Below, one piece after another: positions 52,876 through 60,048 of a stretch of DNA of 64,000 nucleotides. The translations under genes were made by a program, and so were the position numbers. Where the stretch lies: contig NZ_FNUB01000005.1 in the NCBI RefSeq assembly GCF_900105985.1, forward strand, positions 496,001 to 560,000, given 5' to 3'. Each line of letters begins with the position of its first letter. Positions within the stretch are counted from its first letter, which is position 1. Source of the stretch: Tenacibaculum sp. MAR_2010_89. GTDB taxonomy: Bacteria > Bacteroidota > Bacteroidia > Flavobacteriales > Flavobacteriaceae. The notes beneath the pieces were generated by a model. That model searched no databases. It saw nothing but the letters and a program-made list of their open reading frames with translations, and was not told the origin of the DNA.

Positions 52876-54006
52876 ATGAGTTTTAAAAAACAAGATATAT
52901 ACAAAGCGTTAGAAACAATAACTGCTCCAGGAGAAGGTAAAAGTTTAGTAGAAAACGAAAATGTAACGAATGTTGTAACTTTTGGTGAAGAGGTAATAGT
53001 AGATGTTACAATCAATAATCCATCTTTACAAGCAAAGAAGAAAATTGAAGTTGAAATCATGAAAGCAATTCATGAGCATGTAGATCAAAAGATAGACGTT
53101 AAGGTAAACGTTAAAGTTGAGGTAGCGCCTAAAGAAAACCCAAATCAAATAAGAGGAAAAGAAATTCCAAACATCCAAAATATAATAGCTATAGCTTCTG
53201 GTAAAGGAGGTGTAGGGAAGTCTACAATAACTTCTAACATGGCAGTTTCATTAGCAAAAATGGGATTTAAAGTTGGTGTTTTAGATGCCGATGTGTATGG
53301 GCCTTCACAACATTTAATGTTTGATGTAGCTCAAGAAAAACCATTAGCTGTAAATGTTAAAGGGCGTTCAAAAATGAAGCCAGTTGAGAATTATGGAGTA
53401 AAGTTATTGTCTTTAGGTTTTTTTACAGACCCTAATCAAGCAGTTATTTGGAGAGGCCCAATGGCTTCAAAAGCATTAAATCAATTAATCTTTGATGCAG
53501 ATTGGGGAGAGCTAGATTTCTTATTAATTGATTTACCTCCAGGAACAGGAGACGTACATTTATCAATAGTTCAAGCTGTGCCAATTAATGGAGCAGTTGT
53601 AGTTAGTACTCCACAAAACATTGCTTTAGCTGATGCTAAAAAAGGAGTAGCAATGTTTAAACAAGAAAGCATCAATGTACCAGTATTAGGAATTGTTGAA
53701 AACATGGCGTATTTTACACCAGCGGAATTACCTGATAATAAATATTATATTTTTGGTCAAGGAGGAGCTAAAAATTTAGCAGAAGATATAGATACAAGCT
53801 TTTTAGGAGAGATACCTTTAGTGCAAAGTATTCGTGAAGCAGGTGATGTGGGTCATCCCGTAGCGTTACAAGAAAATACACCATTAGCAGAAGCGTTTAC
53901 AAACGCTACAAAAGAAATGGTTTCACAATTATTAAAAAGAAATGCAAATTTACCACCAACAGAAGTTGTTAGAATAACAACAATGAGTGGTTGTAGTACA
54001 AAATAA
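52876..54006 (+). CDS. apbC: Iron-sulfur cluster carrier ATPase ApbC/Mrp
   Basis: The 376-residue protein has an N-terminal MIP18/DUF59-type domain (about 1-85) and a P-loop ATPase with the deviant Walker A GKGGVGKST (about 109-117), DADVYGPSQH, and LIDLPPGTGD. It ends CSTK and has a Cys in MSGCSTK; I do not see the classic CxxC in its middle. It binds and delivers Fe-S clusters. I use the ATG at 52876; an in-frame TTG 7 codons upstream is less likely. The NifU-type gene follows 6 bases later, in one transcript. Confidence 0.92.
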   Translation: MSFKKQDIYKALETITAPGEGKSLVENENVTNVVTFGEEVIVDVTINNPSLQAKKKIEVEIMKAIHEHVDQKIDVKVNVKVEVAPKENPNQIRGKEIPNIQNIIAIASGKGGVGKSTITSNMAVSLAKMGFKVGVLDADVYGPSQHLMFDVAQEKPLAVNVKGRSKMKPVENYGVKLLSLGFFTDPNQAVIWRGPMASKALNQLIFDADWGELDFLLIDLPPGTGDVHLSIVQAVPINGAVVVSTPQNIALADAKKGVAMFKQESINVPVLGIVENMAYFTPAELPDNKYYIFGQGGAKNLAEDIDTSFLGEIPLVQSIREAGDVGHPVALQENTPLAEAFTNATKEMVSQLLKRNANLPPTEVVRITTMSGCSTK

Positions 54007-54012
54007 GTAGTT

Positions 54013-54249
54013 ATGGCAGCAACAGAAACAAGAAATAACGTAGAGAAAGCTTTAGAAGAAATTCGTCCTTTTTTAGTAAGTGATGGAGGAAATATTAAGT
54101 TGTTATCTATTGAAGAAAATACAGTTAAAGTTCAATTAGAAGGTGCTTGTAGTGGATGTTCAGTAAATCAAATGACCTTGAAAAATGGAGTTGAAGCTAC
54201 TATTAAAAAATATGCACCAGAAATTAAAGAGGTGATTAATGTAGCATAG
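54013..54249 (+). CDS. NifU C-terminal-type Fe-S scaffold protein (Nfu)
   Basis: This 78-residue protein is a stand-alone Nfu domain: RPFLVSDGGNIKLLSIE and GACSGCSVNQMTLKNGVE, with the cluster-binding CxxC at Cys46/Cys49. It carries a 4Fe-4S or 2Fe-2S cluster to target proteins and works with ApbC, encoded just upstream. The pair precedes the ferredoxin-reductase cluster, whose ferredoxin would be a client. Confidence 0.92.
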   Translation: MAATETRNNVEKALEEIRPFLVSDGGNIKLLSIEENTVKVQLEGACSGCSVNQMTLKNGVEATIKKYAPEIKEVINVA

Positions 54250-54316
54250 GCTGATATAAATCAGTTTTTAATTTAAGTTTACACTGTAAATTTGAACATT
54301 TAATTATTTAAAAAAT

Positions 54317-54346
54317 ATTCCTGTCTTTATATTTTAAGACAGGAAT
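54317..54346 (+). terminator. Terminator-like hairpin after the nfu gene
   Basis: Arms ATTCCTGTCTT and AAGACAGGAAT with an eight-base AT loop; no T-run follows, so termination may be partial. Confidence 0.5.
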
Positions 54347-54364
54347 CTCAGTATAAAAAAAGAA

Positions 54365-54372
54365 TATTTTTG
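54365..54372 (+). promoter_or_regulatory. -7 box of the ferredoxin-NADP reductase gene
   Basis: A perfect TATTTTTG, 8 bases before the ATG at 54381. It implies a very short leader and independent transcription of the redox cluster. Confidence 0.5.
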
Positions 54373-54380
54373 TAAAAGAA

Positions 54381-55436
54381 ATGATACAAACAGACATATT
54401 AATTATAGGTGCAGGACCAACAGGATTATTTACGGTTTTTGAAGCAGGGCTACTAAAACTTAGATGTCACTTAATTGATGCTTTAGCACAACCAGGTGGT
54501 CAATGCTCAGAGATATATCCTAAAAAGCCAATTTATGATATTCCAGCTTACCCAGAAATATTAGCAGGTGATCTAACAGATAAATTAATGGAGCAAATTA
54601 AACAATTTGAGCCAGGGTTTACTTTAGGAGAAAGAGCAGATACTATTGAAAAACAAGATGATGGAAGCTTTATTGTTACTACAAATAAAGGAACTAAACA
54701 TCAAGCACCAATAGTTGCTATTGCAGGTGGGTTAGGAAGTTTTGAACCACGTAAACCACCTATTCCAAATATAGTTGATTTTGAAGATAAGGGAGTTGAA
54801 TACATTATTAAGGAGCCTGAGTTGTATCGTGATAAAAACGTAGTAATTGCTGGAGGTGGCGATTCTGCTTTAGATTGGTCAATATTCTTAACTGATATAG
54901 CTAAATCTGTAACTTTAATTCATAGAAGAAATGAATTCCGTGGAGCATTAGATTCTGTTGACAAAGTACAAGAGTTAAAAGATGCTGGAAAGTTAATGTT
55001 AATAACACCAGCTGAAGTAAAAGGAATCGTTGGTACTGATACGGTAGAAGGTGTTATAGTTGAACAAAAAGATAAAGAAGCATTTACTTTACCTACGGAT
55101 CATTTCATTCCATTGTTTGGTTTATCTCCAAAATTAGGTCCTATTGCTGATTGGGGGTTAGAAATTGAAAAAAATGCCATAAAAGTAAACAATGCATTAG
55201 ATTATCAAACTAATATTCCTGGTATATACGCAATTGGTGATGTTAATACATATCCTGGTAAATTAAAGTTAATTTTATGCGGGTTTCATGAAGCAACATT
55301 GATGTGTCAAAGCGCTTATAAAAGAATTTTCCCAGATAAAAAATATGTAATGAAATATACTACTGTAGGTGGTGTTGATGGTTTTGATGGAACCAGAAAA
55401 GAGGCTCCTAAAGCTGTAGTTAAAAAAATTGAGTAA
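54381..55436 (+). CDS. Ferredoxin-NADP reductase, thioredoxin-reductase-like type
   Basis: This 351-residue flavoprotein has the FAD dinucleotide site IIGAGPTGLFTVFEAG (about 7-22), ALAQPGGQCSEIYPKKPIYD, the NADP site VVIAGGGDSALDWSI, and YAIGDVNTYPGKLKLILCGF for the flavin end. It lacks the CxxC of thioredoxin reductase, and the sequence is close in style to YumC-type FNR. It passes electrons between NADPH and ferredoxin. The four genes behind it (small membrane protein, hydroxylase-type enzyme, a second small membrane protein, ferredoxin) run on the same strand and look like its circuit. Confidence 0.9.
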   Translation: MIQTDILIIGAGPTGLFTVFEAGLLKLRCHLIDALAQPGGQCSEIYPKKPIYDIPAYPEILAGDLTDKLMEQIKQFEPGFTLGERADTIEKQDDGSFIVTTNKGTKHQAPIVAIAGGLGSFEPRKPPIPNIVDFEDKGVEYIIKEPELYRDKNVVIAGGGDSALDWSIFLTDIAKSVTLIHRRNEFRGALDSVDKVQELKDAGKLMLITPAEVKGIVGTDTVEGVIVEQKDKEAFTLPTDHFIPLFGLSPKLGPIADWGLEIEKNAIKVNNALDYQTNIPGIYAIGDVNTYPGKLKLILCGFHEATLMCQSAYKRIFPDKKYVMKYTTVGGVDGFDGTRKEAPKAVVKKIE

Positions 55437-55484
55437 CTCAATTAGAGTTTAAGTTTTACTTTAGATAATAATTAAATTAAAAAT

Positions 55485-55805
55485 ATGATTGCTTTAAATT
55501 TCTTAATAATTAATCCTTTTGAAAACTTGATTACAAGTTTTGATGTTTTTGTTATAAGTTCTTTATTTATTTTAATTTCTTATCTTAAATATATAGAAAA
55601 ACCTATAAAAAGAAAGGAAAAGGCTACCGTTTTTGAATTAGATATTCCAATCTATAAATCTAAAGACATTCTTTTACAAGGAAAGAATAATTACTTTACA
55701 AAAGATAAAAATTCTATTTGGGTTGATTTATTTGTAATTGCTTTTGTTTTTATAGTTATTATTACTCCTTTGCATGAGTTATTAGGTATTGAATACTTTT
55801 TATAA
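55485..55805 (+). CDS. Small membrane protein, paralogue of 56790-57137
   Basis: This 106-residue protein has two membrane helices (about 18-36 and 83-102) around a soluble middle with IYKSKDILLQGKNNYFTKDK and SIWVDLF. The paralogue downstream has IYDSKDILLQERTIESNYLI and SIWVKAI in the same place, and both end in TPL, then the short GI/GL tail. The shared block SKDILLQ, then SIWV, is not from any family I know. The two genes flank the hydroxylase-type gene. A role in holding or feeding the enzyme at the membrane is inference. Confidence 0.7.
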   Translation: MIALNFLIINPFENLITSFDVFVISSLFILISYLKYIEKPIKRKEKATVFELDIPIYKSKDILLQGKNNYFTKDKNSIWVDLFVIAFVFIVIITPLHELLGIEYFL

Positions 55806-55878
55806 ATAACTTGTTTAAACAACACATTAAAAAAGTATCTTAAGAAAGAAAGTTGAATTTATATTAAGAAAAAAATAA

Positions 55879-56778
55879 TTGACATTAACTGATTACATAG
55901 AACAATTAGCAAGCGATAAGCTTTTATATTTTGCATTACCAGTATTTTTTATTTCAATGTTGGTTGAATATCAATTTGCAAAAGAAAAATATCATGGTAA
56001 AGACACTGGCGTTTCGTTATTAATGATGGTTTTTTCTGCAATAATTGAATTTATTCCTAAGATTCTTGCTTTCGTAGCTTTTTTCTATTTACATGAAATA
56101 AGTCCTTTGAAAGATATCGTTCAACGTCAATGGTGGGCATGGGTTATTTTATTATTTGCAGATGATTTTGCGTATTATTGGTTTCATCGTTTAAATCACG
56201 AAGTTCGTTTATTTTGGGCTGGCCATGTACCGCATCATTCATCAATCCATATGAATTTGGGAACAGCATTGCGTCAAGGAGTTGGTGAACGTGTTCATAA
56301 GTTTTTCTTTTGGTTATGGATACCTCTTTTAGGTTTTGATCCATTAATGATGTTTATTATGATGGGAGTAAGTTTAATTTATCAGTTTTTTGTACATACA
56401 GAGTTAGTAAATAAGTTGCCTAAACCAATTGAGTTTATTTTTAATACGCCATCACATCATAGAGTTCATCATGCCTCAAATATTCGTTATTTGGATTGTA
56501 ATCATGCAGGAATTTTAATTATTTGGGATCGAATTTTTGGCACATTTTCTAAAGAATTAACCAATATTGATAAACCTGTATATGGATTAACAGTAAATAT
56601 TGAAACATTCAACCCTATTAAAGTAGCAACTCATGAATATGGAGCAATTTGGAAGGATGTTAAGAGAGCTAGTAAGTTGAAAGATAAGCTAAATTATATT
56701 TTTAACTCACCAGGTTGGAGCCATGACGGAGAAGATAAAAGAGCAAAGACTTTGAGAAAAAAGAAAGTGAATTGTTAA
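55879..56778 (+). CDS. Fatty acid hydroxylase / sterol desaturase superfamily protein
   Basis: This 299-residue membrane enzyme carries the di-iron histidine clusters of the superfamily: HRLNH (His103, His107), HVPHH (His116, His119, His120) and HHRVHH (His193, His194, His197, His198), between four or so membrane helices. It would hydroxylate or desaturate a lipid with O2 and two electrons. The start is TTG at 55879, right after an in-frame TAA, so no earlier start exists. The gene sits in a reductase-ferredoxin cluster that could supply its electrons. The product could be a hydroxylated fatty acid, carotenoid or hopanoid-like lipid. Confidence 0.9.
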   Translation: MTLTDYIEQLASDKLLYFALPVFFISMLVEYQFAKEKYHGKDTGVSLLMMVFSAIIEFIPKILAFVAFFYLHEISPLKDIVQRQWWAWVILLFADDFAYYWFHRLNHEVRLFWAGHVPHHSSIHMNLGTALRQGVGERVHKFFFWLWIPLLGFDPLMMFIMMGVSLIYQFFVHTELVNKLPKPIEFIFNTPSHHRVHHASNIRYLDCNHAGILIIWDRIFGTFSKELTNIDKPVYGLTVNIETFNPIKVATHEYGAIWKDVKRASKLKDKLNYIFNSPGWSHDGEDKRAKTLRKKKVNC

Positions 56779-56789
56779 AAAAGTAAACT

Positions 56790-57137
56790 ATGAATTTAAA
56801 TGCTGATTTATTAGGAGTAATTAATTGTTTGGGATTAAGTTATAAAACGGGTTTGTCAGGTTATGATTTATTTGCTTTTTTCTTAGGGTCATGCGTTGTT
56901 GTTAGTTTATTGATTTGGTATTATGGTAAAATATCAAGCTGCCAAACAATCAAGTTAAATGTAAGTGCTTTAATTTACGATTCAAAAGATATTCTTTTAC
57001 AAGAAAGAACTATAGAAAGCAATTATTTAATAGGAGAGAGTACTTCAATTTGGGTTAAAGCAATCATATATGTTTTAATAATATTAGTTGCTACAACTCC
57101 TTTATTTAAGCTTTTTGGATTACAATTATATATATAA
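56790..57137 (+). CDS. Small membrane protein, paralogue of 55485-55805
   Basis: This 115-residue protein has a membrane helix at about 26-46 and another at about 90-112, with a soluble block between (IYDSKDILLQERT, then STSIWVKAI). It matches its paralogue in the order helix - SKDILLQ block - SIWV helix - TPLFKLFGL tail. It starts 11 bases after the hydroxylase-type gene and ends 6 bases before ferredoxin, so its translation is linked to both. No function is known. Confidence 0.7.
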   Translation: MNLNADLLGVINCLGLSYKTGLSGYDLFAFFLGSCVVVSLLIWYYGKISSCQTIKLNVSALIYDSKDILLQERTIESNYLIGESTSIWVKAIIYVLIILVATTPLFKLFGLQLYI

Positions 57138-57143
57138 TTAATA

Positions 57144-57479
57144 ATGGATACTCAGGATATAAAAATAAAAATTACTGATAGGGAAGGGGTTACTCATGAG
57201 GTTATTGCACCTACTGATATGGCTATGAATTTAATGGAAGTTGTTCGTTCTTATGAATTAGCTCCTGAAGGTACAATAGGTATTTGTGGAGGTATGGCAA
57301 TGTGTGCATCATGTCAGTGTTATGTGAAATCTGATCATGAATTACCTGAAATGACTGATGATGAAGATGCAATGTTAGCTGAAGCTTTTGATGTAGAAGA
57401 TAACAGTCGTTTAGGGTGTCAAATACAAATGACTCCTGAAATGGATGGTTTAGAAGTTGAATTAGCTCCTGAGAGCTAA
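57144..57479 (+). CDS. Adrenodoxin-type 2Fe-2S ferredoxin
   Basis: This 111-residue electron carrier has the cluster ligands Cys48, Cys54, Cys57 (IGICGGMAMCASC) and Cys92, the adrenodoxin/Fdx spacing C-x5-C-x2-C-xn-C. It is very acidic, as such ferredoxins are. It ends the redox operon that begins with its likely reductase at 54381. Its final codons are repeated at 58816-58851. It is tail to tail with the flavodoxin gene on the other strand, with one gene between. Confidence 0.93.
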   Translation: MDTQDIKIKITDREGVTHEVIAPTDMAMNLMEVVRSYELAPEGTIGICGGMAMCASCQCYVKSDHELPEMTDDEDAMLAEAFDVEDNSRLGCQIQMTPEMDGLEVELAPES

Positions 57480-57485
57480 TTCAAC
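57450..57485 (+). repeat. 36-base repeat, copy 1 (ferredoxin 3' end, hairpin)
   Basis: It covers the last 9 codons of ferredoxin, its stop, and the following bases. The arms GTTGAATTAGCTC and GAGCTAATTCAAC pair over 13 bases around CTGA. Copy 2 lies at 58816-58851, identical at 34 of 36 bases, in the same orientation. Confidence 0.85.
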
Positions 57486-57505
57486 TGTGTTATTGTTGGT
57501 TAAAT

Positions 57506-58642
57506 TTAATTTTTAACTTGTTCTTTGATCTTTACTTCTTTTTTGATTGGAGGTAATCTTTTTCTCAAAAATAAAATTTGACCTAAATGACTAGATTGGT
57601 GTTCCATAATGTGAAACCAAGACCATTGATTAGATAATGTTTTTCCAGGGTTTACTTCTTTAAACCATTTATCATCTCTTTTTCGTAATTCTTCAATAGT
57701 TTTTTTTCTAACTGCATCAAATATTTCCAAGTAATAACTTATTGGTTTGCCCTTAAGTATTTCTCTACCTTTTTCATCTAAATCCATTCCAGCTTTCCAT
57801 AATTCAGGTTCTTTTTCTTCAAAAACAGATTTGCCAAACGTGTATTTCTGATAATAAACTTCGGCTGCAGCTAAATGCATTACCAATGCACCAATACGAT
57901 TTGCTTTAGGATCGTGTAAGTGATCAACATGTTCAAGAGGTAGGTTTTTTACTATTCGATGAACTCTAGCTTTTAAATCTTCTAGCATAGAAATCATATT
58001 GTCAATTTGAGGATTTTCAGCATCCTTTTTACCTATTTTACCATACTCGTATTCAGGAACTTTAATACCTGAACCAATGATTAATAATGATCTTTTACCA
58101 GAAACTGCATCTGAACTAGATGATAATTTAAATTCTTTTATTCGTCTAATTTTTTTCTTATTAGTAGATTCTCTCCAGCTTTTTATTTCTTGATTAGCTA
58201 CTTTTTTTTCGAAATCACTATTTAGAATGCTAACTTTTTTAAATTCTCCATTTTCATCTTCTATGAACAATCTTATATTGTCAAAATAAAACTTACCATT
58301 ATTAATACATAATCCCCCAAAATTTAAACTTTTAGAGTTTTTGTTCAAAGTACCCTCAATGGTGTATTCTTTCCAATTGTTATCTTTTACACCTCTATCT
58401 TGCATGTTATCAAAAAAACCTCGTTCAGAGTTTTTTGTATCTACTCTTGCCCATAAGCCTGCCCAAGCAATTTTGTCAGCAGGTTCAACTTTAATACTTC
58501 CAATTAACTTGAATTTTATTTCAGAATCAGATGTTATATCAATAGATTGTGTAAAAGAAGTCCAGCTTCTAGATATTTCTTTTTTAGATTGAGAAAAAAT
58601 AGAGATACTGAATAAAAAGAAAATAAAAAATAACTTTTTCAT
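57506..58642 (-). CDS. Secreted DinB-like protein with N-terminal beta-sandwich
   Basis: This 378-residue protein has a signal peptide (about 1-18), a carbohydrate-binding-like beta-sandwich (about 20-150; SLNFGGLCINNGKFYFDNIR is typical), a linker, and a C-terminal DinB four-helix bundle. The DinB metal ligands appear as His256 in LVMHLAAAE and the H-x3-H-x3-H run His344/348/352 (HIMEHQSSH). DinB proteins bind a divalent metal; many act as thiol-dependent transferases. An exported form with a sandwich domain is unusual. The gene stands alone between two copies of a 36-base repeat. Confidence 0.82.
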   Translation of the reverse strand: MKKLFFIFFLFSISIFSQSKKEISRSWTSFTQSIDITSDSEIKFKLIGSIKVEPADKIAWAGLWARVDTKNSERGFFDNMQDRGVKDNNWKEYTIEGTLNKNSKSLNFGGLCINNGKFYFDNIRLFIEDENGEFKKVSILNSDFEKKVANQEIKSWRESTNKKKIRRIKEFKLSSSSDAVSGKRSLLIIGSGIKVPEYEYGKIGKKDAENPQIDNMISMLEDLKARVHRIVKNLPLEHVDHLHDPKANRIGALVMHLAAAEVYYQKYTFGKSVFEEKEPELWKAGMDLDEKGREILKGKPISYYLEIFDAVRKKTIEELRKRDDKWFKEVNPGKTLSNQWSWFHIMEHQSSHLGQILFLRKRLPPIKKEVKIKEQVKN

Positions 58643-58815
58643 GGTTTTAAATAATTATGTTAAGTAAATTAAAAATTTAGGCGAAAATATAATTTTTAAA
58701 GAAAACCTTAATAGAAAAGTTAAAATATAAATAAACTATTGATTTAATTGTTTGCCTGTTGGTTTTTATGAAATATCTGTTGAAGTGATAATAGATAAAA
58801 CTAAAAGTAGTTAGC

Positions 58816-58851
58816 TTAGAAGTTGAATTAGCCCCCGAGAGCTAATTCAAC
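58816..58851 (+). repeat. 36-base repeat, copy 2 (ferredoxin-tail remnant)
   Basis: It is 34/36 identical to 57450-57485 and keeps, on the plus strand, the ferredoxin ending LEVELAPES plus stop. Both differences (GCT/GCC, CCT/CCC) are silent in that frame. On the minus strand it encodes the C-terminal residues of flavodoxin, so it overlaps that gene's 3' end. Confidence 0.85.
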
Positions 58852-59379
58852 AGTAACATTATTATATTCTTCTTGTAAAATGGCTAACCAGTTATTAATA
58901 CGATTTTGAGTTAGTTCTGGCTCATTGTCTTCATCTATAGCTAAGCCATAAAATAAATCTTCCCCTATAATTTCGGCCTTTGATTCGGTAAAGTCATAGC
59001 CTTTTGTAGACCATTTTCCTATTATTCCTCCACCATTTGCAATAACAACTTTGGCTAGCATACCAACACCATCTATAAAATACTCTCCATAACCATATTG
59101 ATCACCCAAACCAAAAATGGCAACTGTTTTGTTTGAAAAATCAATAGTTTTAAATTCATCAAAATAACTTTCCCAGTCGCTTTGTAAATCCCCATCATAC
59201 CATGTTGAAAGCCCCAAAATTAAAAAATCAAATCTTTCAAAATCTGACAAGCTTGCATTTGAAACTTCTATAACTTCAACATCACTAACATTCCATTCAT
59301 CTACAATGTTATGAGTAATTTCTTCTGTCATACCAGTGTCTGATCCGTAAATTATTCCTATTTTATTATTCATGTTCAT
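58828..59379 (-). CDS. Flavodoxin
   Basis: This 183-residue FMN protein has the phosphate-binding loop GSDTGMTEEI (about 11-20), LGLSTWYDGDLQSDWESY, and FGLGDQYGYGEYF, the long-chain flavodoxin blocks. It replaces ferredoxin when iron is scarce. It is the last gene of an iron-uptake operon and overlaps the methyltransferase gene by 4 bases (ATGA). Its last residues (VELALGG) are encoded within repeat copy 2. The ATG at 59373 (M3) is an equally good start. Confidence 0.93.
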   Translation of the reverse strand: MNMNNKIGIIYGSDTGMTEEITHNIVDEWNVSDVEVIEVSNASLSDFERFDFLILGLSTWYDGDLQSDWESYFDEFKTIDFSNKTVAIFGLGDQYGYGEYFIDGVGMLAKVVIANGGGIIGKWSTKGYDFTESKAEIIGEDLFYGLAIDEDNEPELTQNRINNWLAILQEEYNNVTVELALGG

Positions 59380-60041
59380 TGTTTTAATATGGTTAATGTA
59401 TATTCTCTATTTACATAATCACCAGTTTTACTTTTTATGTTTTCTGTTTTATGTATTGTGTTAGTTATCTTAAAGGGAGTGTTTTTCAACAATAATCTTA
59501 TATCTTCAGTTGTATATAGTTTAAATTTTGAATTTACAAAAGGAAGTGTTTTCATAAATTCTTTTTTAGCATAAGTTAAAATGCAAACACCTTCTTTTTT
59601 TAAAACTCTTGAAATCTCTTGTAAAAAAGCTATTGGTTTTTTCCAGAAATAAATTGTATTTACTGTAAAAACTTTATCTATTGAATTGTTTTCAAAAGGA
59701 AGTTTTTCCCCGTTATATAGTTGAAAAGATGCATTTATAGCGCTATCCATATTATTTGAATTAAGTATAGCTTCTTGATTCATTGTTTTAGAAATTTCTA
59801 AACCTATATAATGAATATTCAATGCTTTGTTTAGAAGGTATTTCAGATGGCCACAGTTACCGTGGCCAATTTCTAAAACAATATCATTGTTAGCAATATT
59901 TAGAAGTTCAATAGAAGTTTTGGTCATGCTAATGTTATTAACATTCATAGAGTTTGCAATTTCTATACCTTTTGAACCATTAGGGCAACTCAATTGGTTT
60001 TCTATTTCTTTTAAATCTTCTTTTCTGAGCTTCTTTTCCAT
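59376..60041 (-). CDS. SAM-dependent class I methyltransferase
   Basis: This 221-residue protein has the SAM-binding motif VLEIGHGNCGHLKYLL (about 63-79), a motif II/III region LPFENNSIDKVFTVNTIYFW, and ISRVLKKEGVCILTYAKKEF. This is the UbiE/Methyltransf_11 style. The substrate is unknown; it may modify a siderophore or quinone. It lies 7 bases after the PepSY gene and overlaps flavodoxin by 4 bases, so it is part of the iron-regulated operon. Confidence 0.87.
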   Translation of the reverse strand: MEKKLRKEDLKEIENQLSCPNGSKGIEIANSMNVNNISMTKTSIELLNIANNDIVLEIGHGNCGHLKYLLNKALNIHYIGLEISKTMNQEAILNSNNMDSAINASFQLYNGEKLPFENNSIDKVFTVNTIYFWKKPIAFLQEISRVLKKEGVCILTYAKKEFMKTLPFVNSKFKLYTTEDIRLLLKNTPFKITNTIHKTENIKSKTGDYVNREYTLTILKQ

Positions 60042-60048
60042 TGTATTT

